This document shows positions 25,650-35,599 of a stretch of 64,000 bases of DNA, in pieces. Within the stretch, counting starts at the first letter, position 1, and each line of letters opens with the position of its first letter. Location of the stretch: contig JAUTDP010000003.1 of assembly GCA_033439795.1 (NCBI GenBank), forward strand, positions 3,286,001 to 3,350,000, given 5' to 3'. Position numbers and translations under genes: made by a program. Below the pieces are notes generated by a model. The model was not told the origin of the DNA. It worked only from the letters and a program-made list of their open reading frames with translations, and did no database searches. This DNA comes from Sordaria brevicollis. Lineage: Eukaryota > Ascomycota > Sordariomycetes > Sordariales > Sordariaceae.

Positions 25650-28064
25650 ATGCAGGACTACAATCAGGGTGGGCACAACGGCCACAACGGCCACAACGGC
25701 CAGGGCCGCTTCGGCCATGCCTCCAAGCCGTCCAACAGCGACACCGGCTTCTCCCACGGCGCCTTCACTTCCAACATCTCCGGATTCGCGGAAAGGCACC
25801 CCCGCCGCGGAAACATTCCTTCGATTAACACGCAGCCCATGCAGCAGCAAAACTCCCACCACAACGTCAATGGCCAAGATCTGACCTCTCCCGGTACCGC
25901 CTATGAGATGACGTTCACTCCTTTGCTGCCTTCTACCCTTCTCGTCGGGAGCCCCTTTCAACCGGGCACACCCGCTGGCTTCGCTAGCCCCCAGTTCCAG
26001 AGCATTCCTGCCTTCCAACAGCAGCAGCAACAGCACCAGGGTTATCAGTCGCAGAACGGCGCTGCCAGCCCGGTCCAGCAGCACATCTCCCCGCAGATGT
26101 ACCAGCCCATCGTTTCGCCCTCCGCTTACGGCGCGCCCCAGTTCTACGCTCCCCAGTCGCCCACGGCTTCGTACAACAACATGGCGCAGATGCAGATGCC
26201 TGTGCAGCCGCAATCTCCGGTCAACATGGGCCCTGGCATGGTTACCGGCACCAGCCGCACCGTTTATCTGGGCAACATCCCCCCTGACACCTCTGCTGAG
26301 GAGATCCTCGGACATGTTCGCAGCGGTCAGATTGAGTCCGTGCGGTTGCTCCCGGACAAGAACTGCGCTTTCATTTCCTTCTTGGACGCGAGCTCTGCCA
26401 CGCATTTCCACTCTGATGCCATCTTGAAAAAGCTCTGCATCAAGGGGCAGGATATCAAGATTGGCTGGGGAAAGCCCTCGCAGGTTCCTACTTCGGTCGC
26501 TCTTGCTGTTCAGCAGTCTGGCGCCTCTCGCAACGTCTACCTGGGCAACCTGCCTGAGGAGGTAACGGAGGAGGAGTTGCGCGAGGACCTTGGAAAGTTT
26601 GGTGCCATTGACACTGTCAAGATTGTCAAGGAGAAGAATATTGCCTTTGTGCACTTCTTGTCCATTGCCAATGCCATCAAGGCCGTTGCCCAGCTTCCGC
26701 AGGAGGCCAAGTGGGCAGCTCCGCGCCGCGTGTACTATGGCAAGGACAGATGCGCCTACGTCTCCAAGACCCAGCAGCAGAATGCCGCGCAGTACCTTGG
26801 CATCTCGCCCAACTATGCGTCCATGCTCAGTGGCGCGGATCGTGATTTGATCTCCAACGCTCTGGCTCAGCAGTCGGTTGCTGCCGCCGCCGTTGCGACT
26901 ACCGCTGGTGGTCTCAACAACCTTGGAAATCGTACGATCTACCTTGGTAACATTCATCCAGAGACTACGATTGAGGAGATCTGCAATGTCGTCCGTGGAG
27001 GTCTGTTGCACCACATTCGCTACATCCCTGACAAGCACATTTGCTTTGTCACCTTCATCGACCCTACTGCCGCCGCTTCCTTCTTTGCCTTGAGCAACCT
27101 TCAGGGTCTGATGATTCACAACCGTCGCTTGAAGATTGGCTGGGGCAAGCACTCCGGTGCCCTCCCTCCCGCCATTGCTTTGGCTGTCACCGGTGGCGCT
27201 TCTCGTAACGTCTACATCGGCAACCTCGATGAGACTTGGACCGAGGATCGCTTGAGGCAGGACTTCTCCGAATATGGCGAGATCGAGCTCGTCAACACGC
27301 TGCGCGAGAAGAGCTGCGCTTTTGTGAACTTCACCAACATTGCCAACGCCATCAAGGCTATCGAGGCTGTCCGTTCCAAGGAGGAGTACAGAAAGTTCAA
27401 GGTGAACTTTGGCAAGGATCGCTGCGGCAACCCGCCTCGTCAGATGCAGCAGCAGCAACAGCAGCAGCAGATAAATGGCCGCGATAACCAGGCCCCCTCA
27501 CCCCAGGTGAACGGTGCCAGCCAGAACGGAAATTCACCCACCTCGAACGGTCCTCCTGGTCTCCCGGGTTTGTTCAACCAACACAACCCGCTGACTATGT
27601 ATCTTAACCACGTCAATCAGCAGACCCAGCTTCAGCAGCAGGCCCACCAGCAGTCTCTTGCTCCTTACCAGGCCGCCCTCTTCGGTACCGCCTCGTCCTC
27701 GCCCAATGAGCAGCCCGGAATGAGCCTCGAGGTTCCTCAAGGTCCTTCCATGTCCGGTCACCAGCAGTCCGCCAGCATTTCGAACGTCAATGGCTTCATG
27801 TCTAACGGCTCTGGCGCTCCCACAATGAACGGCCTTCTCGCTCCCGGACGCTCTTCGCACAACCGGGCTGTGAGCTTGCCCGTCCTTGCCCCTGGGTTCG
27901 AGAACGGCGGTACTAGCCCCAACAGCCTTCATGGTAGCAATGAGGGTAACGGCGAAAGGCGTGGGCACCAGTACCAGGCCAGCTACGGCGGTATGGGTGC
28001 CGGATTCGGTTTGGCCATTCAGGGACCCCTCAACGGCTGGGTTGAGGAGGATGTCAACAACTAA
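25650..28064 (+). CDS. nrd1: Four-RRM RNA-binding protein, Nrd1/Msa2 type
   Basis: A single exon encodes 804 aa. The N-terminal 200 residues are Gly/Asn/His- and Gln-rich and look disordered. Four RRMs follow at about 203-275, 293-365, 427-497 and 518-590. RNP2 cores read VYLGNIP, VYLGNLP, IYLGNIH and VYIGNLD; RNP1-like cores are NCAFISFLD, NIAFVHFLS, HICFVTFID and SCAFVNFTN. The paired IKIGWGK and LKIGWGK ends after RRM1 and RRM3, and RVYYGKDRC and KVNFGKDRC after RRM2 and RRM4, show that two RRM pairs arose by duplication. This is the arrangement of fission yeast Nrd1/Msa2, which represses differentiation and binds mRNA under MAP kinase control. The C-terminal 200 residues are Gln/Asn/Ser-rich. 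A developmental RNA regulator is the best inference. Confidence 0.9.
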   Translation: MQDYNQGGHNGHNGHNGQGRFGHASKPSNSDTGFSHGAFTSNISGFAERHPRRGNIPSINTQPMQQQNSHHNVNGQDLTSPGTAYEMTFTPLLPSTLLVGSPFQPGTPAGFASPQFQSIPAFQQQQQQHQGYQSQNGAASPVQQHISPQMYQPIVSPSAYGAPQFYAPQSPTASYNNMAQMQMPVQPQSPVNMGPGMVTGTSRTVYLGNIPPDTSAEEILGHVRSGQIESVRLLPDKNCAFISFLDASSATHFHSDAILKKLCIKGQDIKIGWGKPSQVPTSVALAVQQSGASRNVYLGNLPEEVTEEELREDLGKFGAIDTVKIVKEKNIAFVHFLSIANAIKAVAQLPQEAKWAAPRRVYYGKDRCAYVSKTQQQNAAQYLGISPNYASMLSGADRDLISNALAQQSVAAAAVATTAGGLNNLGNRTIYLGNIHPETTIEEICNVVRGGLLHHIRYIPDKHICFVTFIDPTAAASFFALSNLQGLMIHNRRLKIGWGKHSGALPPAIALAVTGGASRNVYIGNLDETWTEDRLRQDFSEYGEIELVNTLREKSCAFVNFTNIANAIKAIEAVRSKEEYRKFKVNFGKDRCGNPPRQMQQQQQQQQINGRDNQAPSPQVNGASQNGNSPTSNGPPGLPGLFNQHNPLTMYLNHVNQQTQLQQQAHQQSLAPYQAALFGTASSSPNEQPGMSLEVPQGPSMSGHQQSASISNVNGFMSNGSGAPTMNGLLAPGRSSHNRAVSLPVLAPGFENGGTSPNSLHGSNEGNGERRGHQYQASYGGMGAGFGLAIQGPLNGWVEEDVNN

Positions 28065-29845
28065 GATGTCCTCTCTGGGATCAAAATCACTCACCATAAC
28101 CAAAACTTTTGAAGCTTCTCGAATCGATCAGTAGGGTAATATAACGGTGTCGGGGGTTGTCCTTGTTGTTGCATTGAGAAACTACATGATTAAGCATTTG
28201 GGATCAGCGACAAAGGGAATACTATACACAATTGCAAATGGATAAGGCAGGGCGGTTTTGTTATACTTGCAACAAACGAAATGAGCTTACTGAGGGGGTG
28301 TATACGACATGAAAGGCCGGGGGACATCAGGAAAGGGAGGATGGAAGGATGGATGGAATGGATGGGTTCCGGAAAGAAAATATGAAAGATTGAAATATTT
28401 TGTTGTAATTCTTTTTTCTTCGGTTTCATGTTTTTGTTGCAGCTCTTTTTCTGCTTGCTTCGTTGTTTATGTTATGTTTTTGTTTGGAGAAGAGAGCGGA
28501 GAGTTTTATATGAAGGAACCAACCACTCATCATACACGTTCATCACGCCTTGTCTGGATTTGCTTCGCTTTGCGTTTGCTGTTGGAGGCATATTGGTCCA
28601 TCCGCTCTCCGTTTTGATGATTCATGTTCTTGCTATGTTTTATTCCGTTGTGGTTCATCTTGTCACTGCTTTCCAACAGATGACACATCCTGGTCACACC
28701 ATATCCTTCCTGGTCCTCTGATTTTCCTGGCTCCCCTGGCCCTTTTATAGATACATCCCGAGTTACTCACTAGACAGTTATGTTTGAAGATATTTGCAGC
28801 GCAGGTAGAGTTAGCTCACAGTGGGAAGAGCGTGGGTAGTAGAGACCTGATAGCACAGCGGGCATAAGGTATTAAGTACCTAGTATAAGAGAGGAGGTAG
28901 ATGTCCCTTGAGGGTTTGTTACTTCCCTTTGTTTGGCTGACTTGGGTATAGTCGCAAAGAAGTCATGATTTGGATGAAAGGAGTAAGAGGGAGCACCTCC
29001 TTGTACAGTTAGTGGCTCGGGATATCGACTAGGCGAGAAAATACGAAGTACGTGGATGTTTACAGATATGACGTAAGTAACCATCGCATACTATAGACTT
29101 GTGAACCTTACTAGCGTTACCGCAGGGAAGCTGAACATGGGAAGAAACGAGGGTATGGCTTTTTGGGAAAGAAGGGTATAGATACTTCAGGTACGTTAGG
29201 TTTCTGGCGGTATCAATACCTTACTTTGATTAGATAGAGGTGGCTCTCTTCTTATCAACCACACTGTTTCAACTCAGAGCGTTCCGATATCCAGGCAAAC
29301 GTAACATTCAGTTACATATTATGCAAGGTCAAGGTCTTAACGTGAAGCAAAAAAAATCCCGTTTTCAATTTGAGCTGTATTGTACCAGATGTGAAAGTCT
29401 TGAATCTTCTCATTTCTCTCTTGTCCTGTTATTCCTTTCCTTTTTGTCTTTCTGTTGTTTGCCCACCTACCCGCCTGTCTGTTTGTCTGTCCGCCTTCCC
29501 TTGAAAGTATGAAGGTCATTATCATTATCATTACCTTTCGTTACCGATTGCTCGTCTTGTTTCTCGTTTCCCTCAAAATCTTGATCCCCTCAGTGTTCCG
29601 AATCTTTCTTGTCTGCCCGCACCTGACCAATAACTCTTCTTCCTGTCTTTCTTGTTTCTTCCTTTCTGTAGGAGAATTCCAATCGTAACCAAACAAGACT
29701 CCTCCTAGTCTTTGCAAGTCTCTGTGTTACCGCTCCAACGTAATGAAATCTCAACCGTAGCAATCTCCTCGGGTCTTTAGTTCTTTAACTTCAACAGAGT
29801 TTCTTGCTCTTTTCAGTCTTGGTCTCAAACTCAGGGATAACCGGT
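28065..29845. other. Convergent intergenic region, nrd1 / acid phosphatase
   Basis: This 1.8-kb gap holds the 3' ends of two converging genes. It includes T-rich and C/T-rich tracts (28380-28500 and 29400-29500). Frames of up to 102 codons are present with no recognisable product. I see no RNA gene. Confidence 0.45.
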
Positions 29846-31616
29846 TCAAGGCTGACCAGCCCACTCAGGCTCACCCGAAGTGGTAGCAGGCTGGCCCAAG
29901 TTCATCCGGCACTGCTGCTTCCAATCTTGGGGAGTGAACTTGTCGACTATTTGCTTGAAAGCGGACTAGAATCATGAGTTAGCATAGCCTATACAAAATC
30001 GTAGCATGTGACAGTAGTAGTGGTACAGATGAGGCGACTATGGCAACGTAACCTCTTGGCAGGGACACCCGTCTCCCGCAGGAAGGGTCCAAGTCCGTCC
30101 ACAAAAAGAGATGGGTTAGGGTGGGGGGAAAAGAGTAACATACCAAAGTGCAAAACGATTCGTCCCCCTCCAAATGATTCCCGGGAGCCTTGCACCCCGG
30201 AATCGTCACCGACTCATCGTTGTACCGCATACGAACGTAGTACCCATCCAACTTTGATTTCTCAGAAGAAGTCAAATACTCGGACGGCTTGCGGCGGATA
30301 CCCGCCTCCTTTTGGTTGGCCTTTGATACCGCGCTTGCCGGAAACATGGACTCCCACCAGCCCTTCTTTACTGGCGTTGTTGCCACATCCAGCGAGGAAG
30401 GAGAGTTGCTATCCGCCTTATGGAATAACTCAATAGCGATGTGGCTAGTGAACGGCGGCCACCTGCTGCTGTCGTGCGCACCCAGGCTGGCTAACATACC
30501 AGCCAGCGTGGTGTCATGACAGCCCGAGAGACCGAACTTGATGTCGGAAGCTGAGGGATCGGAGGTATCTGATTTCGCATGCGGGGATGAACGCTCAGCA
30601 CGACTAACCATCCTCCCCAAAATATCACCCAACAACGCACCCATGCCCAACATGCGATACTCTCTCGACTCGTTGAAACCCGCAAACCACTCGTCACTGG
30701 CGATCATCTCCATGATCTTGCGAGCCTTGTAATCGTAGAACTCCTCCGGCAAACGGGTCTGCTGACCGTGAGCTAAGCTGGCGTTCACGGTGTCCATAAT
30801 ACCCGACAGGCGAGGGCGAGAGTCGACGGCGACGCGCGGGCTGTTAGCGGGCATCCACTTGCCGTAGACTTTGTTCAGGTACTCCATCTCCTCGGTGGCG
30901 TTCCACCTGTCTGCGGCTCTCTGGGCGAAGGCCCTCGACAGGGCGGCGAAGCGGCGGCAGTTGCCGTCGTTGGGATACAGAGTTTCGTCCCCGGGGCCAC
31001 GGGTCAAGACTGTGGGCACGGGGAACTTGCCCGTCTCTGGATGGGGTTCCCGCGTGGAGGGCGGGTATAGGGCCTGGAAGGTCTGGTGCATCGACTCGAG
31101 CGCGCGGGGCACGTTAGTCGACCGCAGGTAAAAGTCGTCGGTGGAGTGGATGGTCTCGGGCAAGAAGCCCAGGCGGTCGACGTAAAGCTTGCGGAGGCGC
31201 ATTCCTAGTCGGGAAGTGGACTGCCGGCCGAGGTCGGTGAGGGCACCAAAGTCACAGACGTCGTCGAGCTCGTTCCCGGGGCCCTTGGCTACCACAGGCT
31301 CGTCGTTGGGCCCGAATGTCTCGAGACGACGCTTCCACTCGACCGTGTGGAAGGGGGCGTTGCCCGTCTTGCCGGTTATGGCGTCTGGGACTTTGTTGTT
31401 CTCGCCGTTGTAATCGAGCATTATCGACCTCATCTGGCGGACGGAGGCGCAGTATGGCCAGAAGGGCTTGAGACCGGCATTTTGGAAGCGGGCAGTCACG
31501 GGGGTGCGTTCGCCGTGGCGCATGAGAATCTGGACTTGTTGGAGCTGGAGACCGGGTGGGTAGAGCTTCTTGAGCTCATCGTCAGTGTAGGGAGGACGGG
31601 GGGTTAGAGACGTCAT
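29846..31616 (-). CDS. Histidine acid phosphatase (branch 2 histidine phosphatase)
   Basis: Two exons on the minus strand (30144-31616 and 29846-29965) encode 530 aa. The 178-nt intron has a GTATGT donor and a CTAAC branch 12 nt before the TCTAG acceptor. Reading through it gives an unrelated tail, while splicing gives FCTL-SAFKQIVDKFTPQDW ending near a Cys, the usual end of this family. The phosphate-binding motif RHGERTP lies at residues 33-39 with catalytic His34, and the proton-donor HD motif (SGCHDTTLAG) lies near residue 366. These enzymes hydrolyse phosphomonoesters through a phosphohistidine intermediate. There is no obvious signal peptide, unlike secreted phytases; it resembles the lysophosphatidic acid phosphatase ACP6-like subgroup. 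The substrate is unknown. Confidence 0.93.
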
Positions 31617-32523
31617 GGTGAATGGTAGGACAGAAGGCGTTTCTTAGGAGGTATAGGTAGATGGTGATGGAAGAGTAGTAGATGAAGGCCGAGACCAAGA
31701 AGAGGTTGCCTATGGATGGAGGTCTACTGGTAGGGTAGGTAAAGTAGGAGGAGGTGATAAACCTAGGAGCAGAAGAGGGGTCGGTGGTAGGTAGGTAGGT
31801 AGGTTGTTCTTATAGGATTCAGGATTCAGAGGTACAGTCGATCCGAGTCACGACCCATCATGGTGAGTCGGGGGGCAGTAAGTAGGTTGATAGGTGAATG
31901 GTCAGGTTGTTAGAGTGAAGAGAACGGGTGCGTCGTGGCGTACGCCCATATTGAAACCTTGGGGGACGTCTGTCTCCGCATTGAGTAATCGATTATACTG
32001 GACGAGAGGTAAACATTGCTAACACGGCTGCTGGGAAACAGAGCCATGACGTACCAACAGCGACTCGCAGCTCCAGTTCAGACGGCAAGGAGACCCCAAC
32101 CTGGAGGAGTGCCCAGATCTACCAGAGCAGGAACACGCCTTTGACCCTAACCCTTCTTACTGAAAGCTGGGGTCGGGGGTTCCGGTGGGGCACCCTTCCT
32201 CCACATTCCACTATGGATCGGGGAGGGGAAGGTCCCGCATCGAGTTCCGCTTTCCCCAAGAAATTCAGGAGCCGAGAGAGAAAGAGTGGCAGAAGTTCCA
32301 ATTGAATTCAAGTGAAGACTGGACACCACACTCACACGGTCACACCCCGCCGGGCCCGCCGTCCTCTCTGCCCCCGTCTTCCGACTCCGCGCCCCGGGGC
32401 CACCGTCCTCTGTCCTCTGTCCTCCACTCCTCCACCTGTCAACTACGTGTCAACTCCGCCACTCGGTCATCCCAAAGTCACACCAGCTCGGGACATTACA
32501 CTTTTGTTATTCGCGACCAGACT
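31617..32523. promoter_or_regulatory. Divergent promoter, acid phosphatase / PPR gene
   Basis: This 907-base region separates two divergent start codons. It contains a TAGG run (GGTAGGTAGGTAGGTAGG, about 31788-31803) near the phosphatase and a CCCTAACCC telomere-box-like motif at about 32147-32155 on the PPR side. The open frame running from 32185 into the PPR gene starts with GTG, so 32185-32523 is most simply leader. Confidence 0.45.
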
Positions 32524-35238
32524 ATGAGGGACCTGGGCCATGTCTGCATGAGATGTCGGACTCAGCTTCTCATCGCGACTCAAGCTGCCCGCCGTCCCGT
32601 CACTCCTCGACAGCCACCATCGCAGACGCCATCATGTCGGCCAACCGCCAGCTATGCCACTGCGGTCTCCAATAATGCTGCCCATGTTTACCAAGAAGCC
32701 GGGCCTCCCGCGCAATCACAGAACCAAACTTCAAGGCAACAACACACGCCTCGACAAAGGAAGGATGGAGGAGCATGGAAGGCACCCGGCAAGAGCAGAG
32801 GAGCAGTCGACCCCCATCGCGCCCATCCATCGGACCGGGACGGCTCGCAATTGGTAGCCATGTTCAACGACATAGTCCACGACAAGCCTCAACCTAGCGA
32901 TGTCACCATTTCCGATATTGACCTGTTGGCGCTGGGAGGCCGGATGAATGCAAAGATCAAAAACAACCACAAGTCTTGCGCCGAAGCCTTCAAGTTCTTC
33001 AAAAAGGAGATCTACCCCTTGGTCAAGGCCATCCAGGCTTCGCCAACCCGACAAGTCCCAAAACCCGTCATACGGTCCATACACGACCTCCTAATACCTC
33101 GTTTGTTGATCGAAAAGACGAAAAACGTCCACGCGCCCGAGCTGCCCTTGACGGCCCACATCACCGAAATCATGCTCGAACTCGACGTCTTCGATCCCAT
33201 ATACTGGTCTCCTCTCGTCATTGAGATGATCCAGGCCATCTACAACATCAACCCATCCCCCGACCGTTACACCAAAATCGAACAGTACGAAAGCGCAATG
33301 GCACGCCGTGATCTCCTCCTCTTCGATCTCGCCGCAACGTGGAAGCATTTTACCAAACACAAGTTGCCTTGGCATGTAGTGAAGGACCTCCGAGTAGCAC
33401 CCGGGTCGAAATCGAACACCGATGGAAAATATTCGGATGGATTCTATGGCCTCGAACGTGTAATGCAAAGTACCCTGGGCAACCACGGCAGTAGCGAGAA
33501 CGCGCTTCACATATCGGCCTGGGCAGCTTTCAGTTCCTACACTTTACTGAGTGACCCTGTCAGGTGCTCACGGCTGGCTTGCACAGAAGCAGACTCGTTT
33601 TTGGGGGTTATGAGCAAGATATTGACCGCGGTCACGCCGCTTAAGCCCTCCGATTTTGACCCCGTCGCCCGGCGTTTCCCGGGGTTATACGCATACATCA
33701 AGTCACAAACACATCTGGGTTCGTTCCTGACAAGCACGTCACAACGCACCGTTCGACGGGAGCACCCAATACACCGGATTCTGGAGACTATTCAACAGGC
33801 AATCGTCAAGAAGAACCTGGGACTGTTGTTTACAACCTGGGAAGAATTCTGGGGCGCGGAGGAAAAACCTGACCCGACCAAGAAACGCATGATCCAGGCC
33901 AACCCACAGGTTTTTGGCAGATTTATCTACGGCTTCACGGCCTTGCGACGGCCCCAAAAAGCTGTTGACGTTTGGAACAAGATGGAAAGCATAGGCATCA
34001 AGCCAACCATCAACACCTGGACCGAGATGATTCAAGGGGCCACGCACGGTAAAAACGTGAGCGTGCTCAACACGGTCTGGTCGAGGATGCTAGCATCCGG
34101 GATACAGCTGGACTTGTACGTCTGGACAGCCAGGATAAGCGGTCTCATCAACCTCGGAGCCGTGGCCGAAGGACTGGAGGCGCTCGACGAGATGGCCGAG
34201 AAATGGAAGAAACAAAAAGGAACCCTCCAAGCCGTGAAGCCGACCATCGAGCCCGTCAACGCCGCCTGCGCCGCCCTGATCCGGCTCGACCGGGACGACC
34301 TTGCCGCCGACGTGCTCCGCTGGGCAGCCAAACAAGGCATCCGTCCCGACATCTACACCTTCAACACCCTCCTCCAGCGGCACGTGCGCATGGGCAGGAC
34401 CGACCAGACCCTGGCCTTGCTCGAAAGCATGAAAGAGGCCAACATCGAGCCCGACGCGGCAACCTTTACCATCCTGCTCGAAAAAGCCATGAAGAACCTC
34501 AACCAGCAAACCCCCCAAGAAATCTCGCAGCAGGTGACGGACGTGATCAAGATGATGGAGCAGTCCGGCGTCATGAAGAATATGATGATCTACGCCAAAG
34601 CCATCTACCTGCTCCTCGAAGAGGGCGAGCGCACCGCGCACGCCGTCAACGCCCTGCTCGCGCACATCTGGGACAACGACATGGAGCTCAGCTGCCACAT
34701 CTACACCATGCTGGTCGAGTACTACTTCAGCCTCACCCCGCCCAACACCAAGGCCGTCACGGCGCTGATCAACAACCGGGGGCTGCATCTCAACGAGAAC
34801 ATTGACCACATCTTTTGGGAGCGCGTCATTAAAGGGTACTCACAGGCAAACGACCCGGTGAAAGCGGAGGAGATCTTCTGGAAGGTGTTTAACGAGGGGA
34901 TAACGGAACTCACTATGGACGCCATGTTTGAGTTGTTGGCGGCCATGATGCGCCAGGGCATGTTTGAGAGCGCGGCCAAGCTGGTGGCGGCGCTGAACCC
35001 GATGAAGTGCGCGGTAACCCCCGATCAGGTGCTTGCGAGCAGGGAGGTCGAAGAACCGGCGGAGAAGGAGGCGAGGTATGCGAGGATGAAGACGGACCGG
35101 TTCTGGAAGCACAGGTTTTGGCATTTGGCGTATAATGGCGGGCTGATGAGCGATGACTTGTTGGAGATGTTTGAGAAGGCACATGAGGACCAGAGGGATT
35201 GGGGGAGTGCGAGTAAGACGGGTGGAGGGACGGGGTGA
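32524..35238 (+). CDS. Mitochondrial pentatricopeptide repeat (PPR) protein
   Basis: A single exon gives 904 aa from the first ATG at 32524. The same frame is open back to a GTG at 32185, but the first ATG gives a Lys/Arg-bearing, acid-poor N-terminus (MRDLGHVCMRCRTQLLIATQ) that fits a mitochondrial targeting sequence. Residues 40-110 are Gln/Pro/Arg-rich. Helical repeats fill the C-terminal half. PPR-like units are clear at about 467-500 (AVDVWNKMESIGIKPTINTW), 510-545, 600-640 (GIRPDIYTFNTLLQRHVRMG) and 640-675 (MKEANIEPDAATFTILLEKA). Fungal PPR proteins act in mitochondrial RNA stability, processing or translation. Whether this one corresponds to a Pet309/CYA-5-type factor or another member cannot be settled here, so no symbol is given. 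Confidence 0.9.
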   Translation: MRDLGHVCMRCRTQLLIATQAARRPVTPRQPPSQTPSCRPTASYATAVSNNAAHVYQEAGPPAQSQNQTSRQQHTPRQRKDGGAWKAPGKSRGAVDPHRAHPSDRDGSQLVAMFNDIVHDKPQPSDVTISDIDLLALGGRMNAKIKNNHKSCAEAFKFFKKEIYPLVKAIQASPTRQVPKPVIRSIHDLLIPRLLIEKTKNVHAPELPLTAHITEIMLELDVFDPIYWSPLVIEMIQAIYNINPSPDRYTKIEQYESAMARRDLLLFDLAATWKHFTKHKLPWHVVKDLRVAPGSKSNTDGKYSDGFYGLERVMQSTLGNHGSSENALHISAWAAFSSYTLLSDPVRCSRLACTEADSFLGVMSKILTAVTPLKPSDFDPVARRFPGLYAYIKSQTHLGSFLTSTSQRTVRREHPIHRILETIQQAIVKKNLGLLFTTWEEFWGAEEKPDPTKKRMIQANPQVFGRFIYGFTALRRPQKAVDVWNKMESIGIKPTINTWTEMIQGATHGKNVSVLNTVWSRMLASGIQLDLYVWTARISGLINLGAVAEGLEALDEMAEKWKKQKGTLQAVKPTIEPVNAACAALIRLDRDDLAADVLRWAAKQGIRPDIYTFNTLLQRHVRMGRTDQTLALLESMKEANIEPDAATFTILLEKAMKNLNQQTPQEISQQVTDVIKMMEQSGVMKNMMIYAKAIYLLLEEGERTAHAVNALLAHIWDNDMELSCHIYTMLVEYYFSLTPPNTKAVTALINNRGLHLNENIDHIFWERVIKGYSQANDPVKAEEIFWKVFNEGITELTMDAMFELLAAMMRQGMFESAAKLVAALNPMKCAVTPDQVLASREVEEPAEKEARYARMKTDRFWKHRFWHLAYNGGLMSDDLLEMFEKAHEDQRDWGSASKTGGGTG

Positions 35239-35599
35239 GGTGTGAGTTGTTATTTGGGGGTTGTAGAAATATTGAGAGATATTCTATGCATATATATCAT
35301 GCTTTTTGGACACTAGATTTTAAGAAGCGAGGCTCATTCATCTCTGCAAAGAGAAAAAAAAGTCGATACCATCAATTTGAGCGTATCATTCATCATCACA
35401 TCTTAGCGCAAAATACTTGCATTTTTGGTTGCATTCATCAACGCGTTTGGTTACCCCTGAGCTTGGTCGGACATGCCTACTACCAACTCTCATCAAAACC
35501 ATATCTCCCATTCATTGTTGTCCAACCCCTCGATATTTATACATTACAATCTTTAGCCTATATATTTTTTTGACCATTGCCCTCATCAATAACCCCAGC
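35239..35599. other. Convergent intergenic region, PPR / proline-rich gene
   Basis: These 361 bases lie between two converging stop codons and must contain both terminators. The region is AT-rich, with TATATAT and TTTTTTT runs near 35290 and 35565 that could serve as polyadenylation elements. No gene is seen. Confidence 0.5.

Noticed and set aside
25602..27458. 618-codon open frame on the minus strand
   Set aside because: It is antisense to the four-RRM gene, whose domains are unmistakable on the + strand; the frame has no domain of its own.
29979..30143. Unspliced C-terminus of the acid phosphatase
   Set aside because: The read-through tail is unlike the family, whereas splicing 30143 to 29966 yields the expected FKQIVDKFTPQDW end.
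32185..32523. Longer start for the PPR protein
   Set aside because: The upstream frame starts with GTG and the first ATG is at 32524, which gives a credible mitochondrial leader.
34090..34809. 239-codon minus-strand frame and 200-codon plus-strand alternative frame
   Set aside because: Both overlap the PPR coding sequence and result from its GC-rich third positions.
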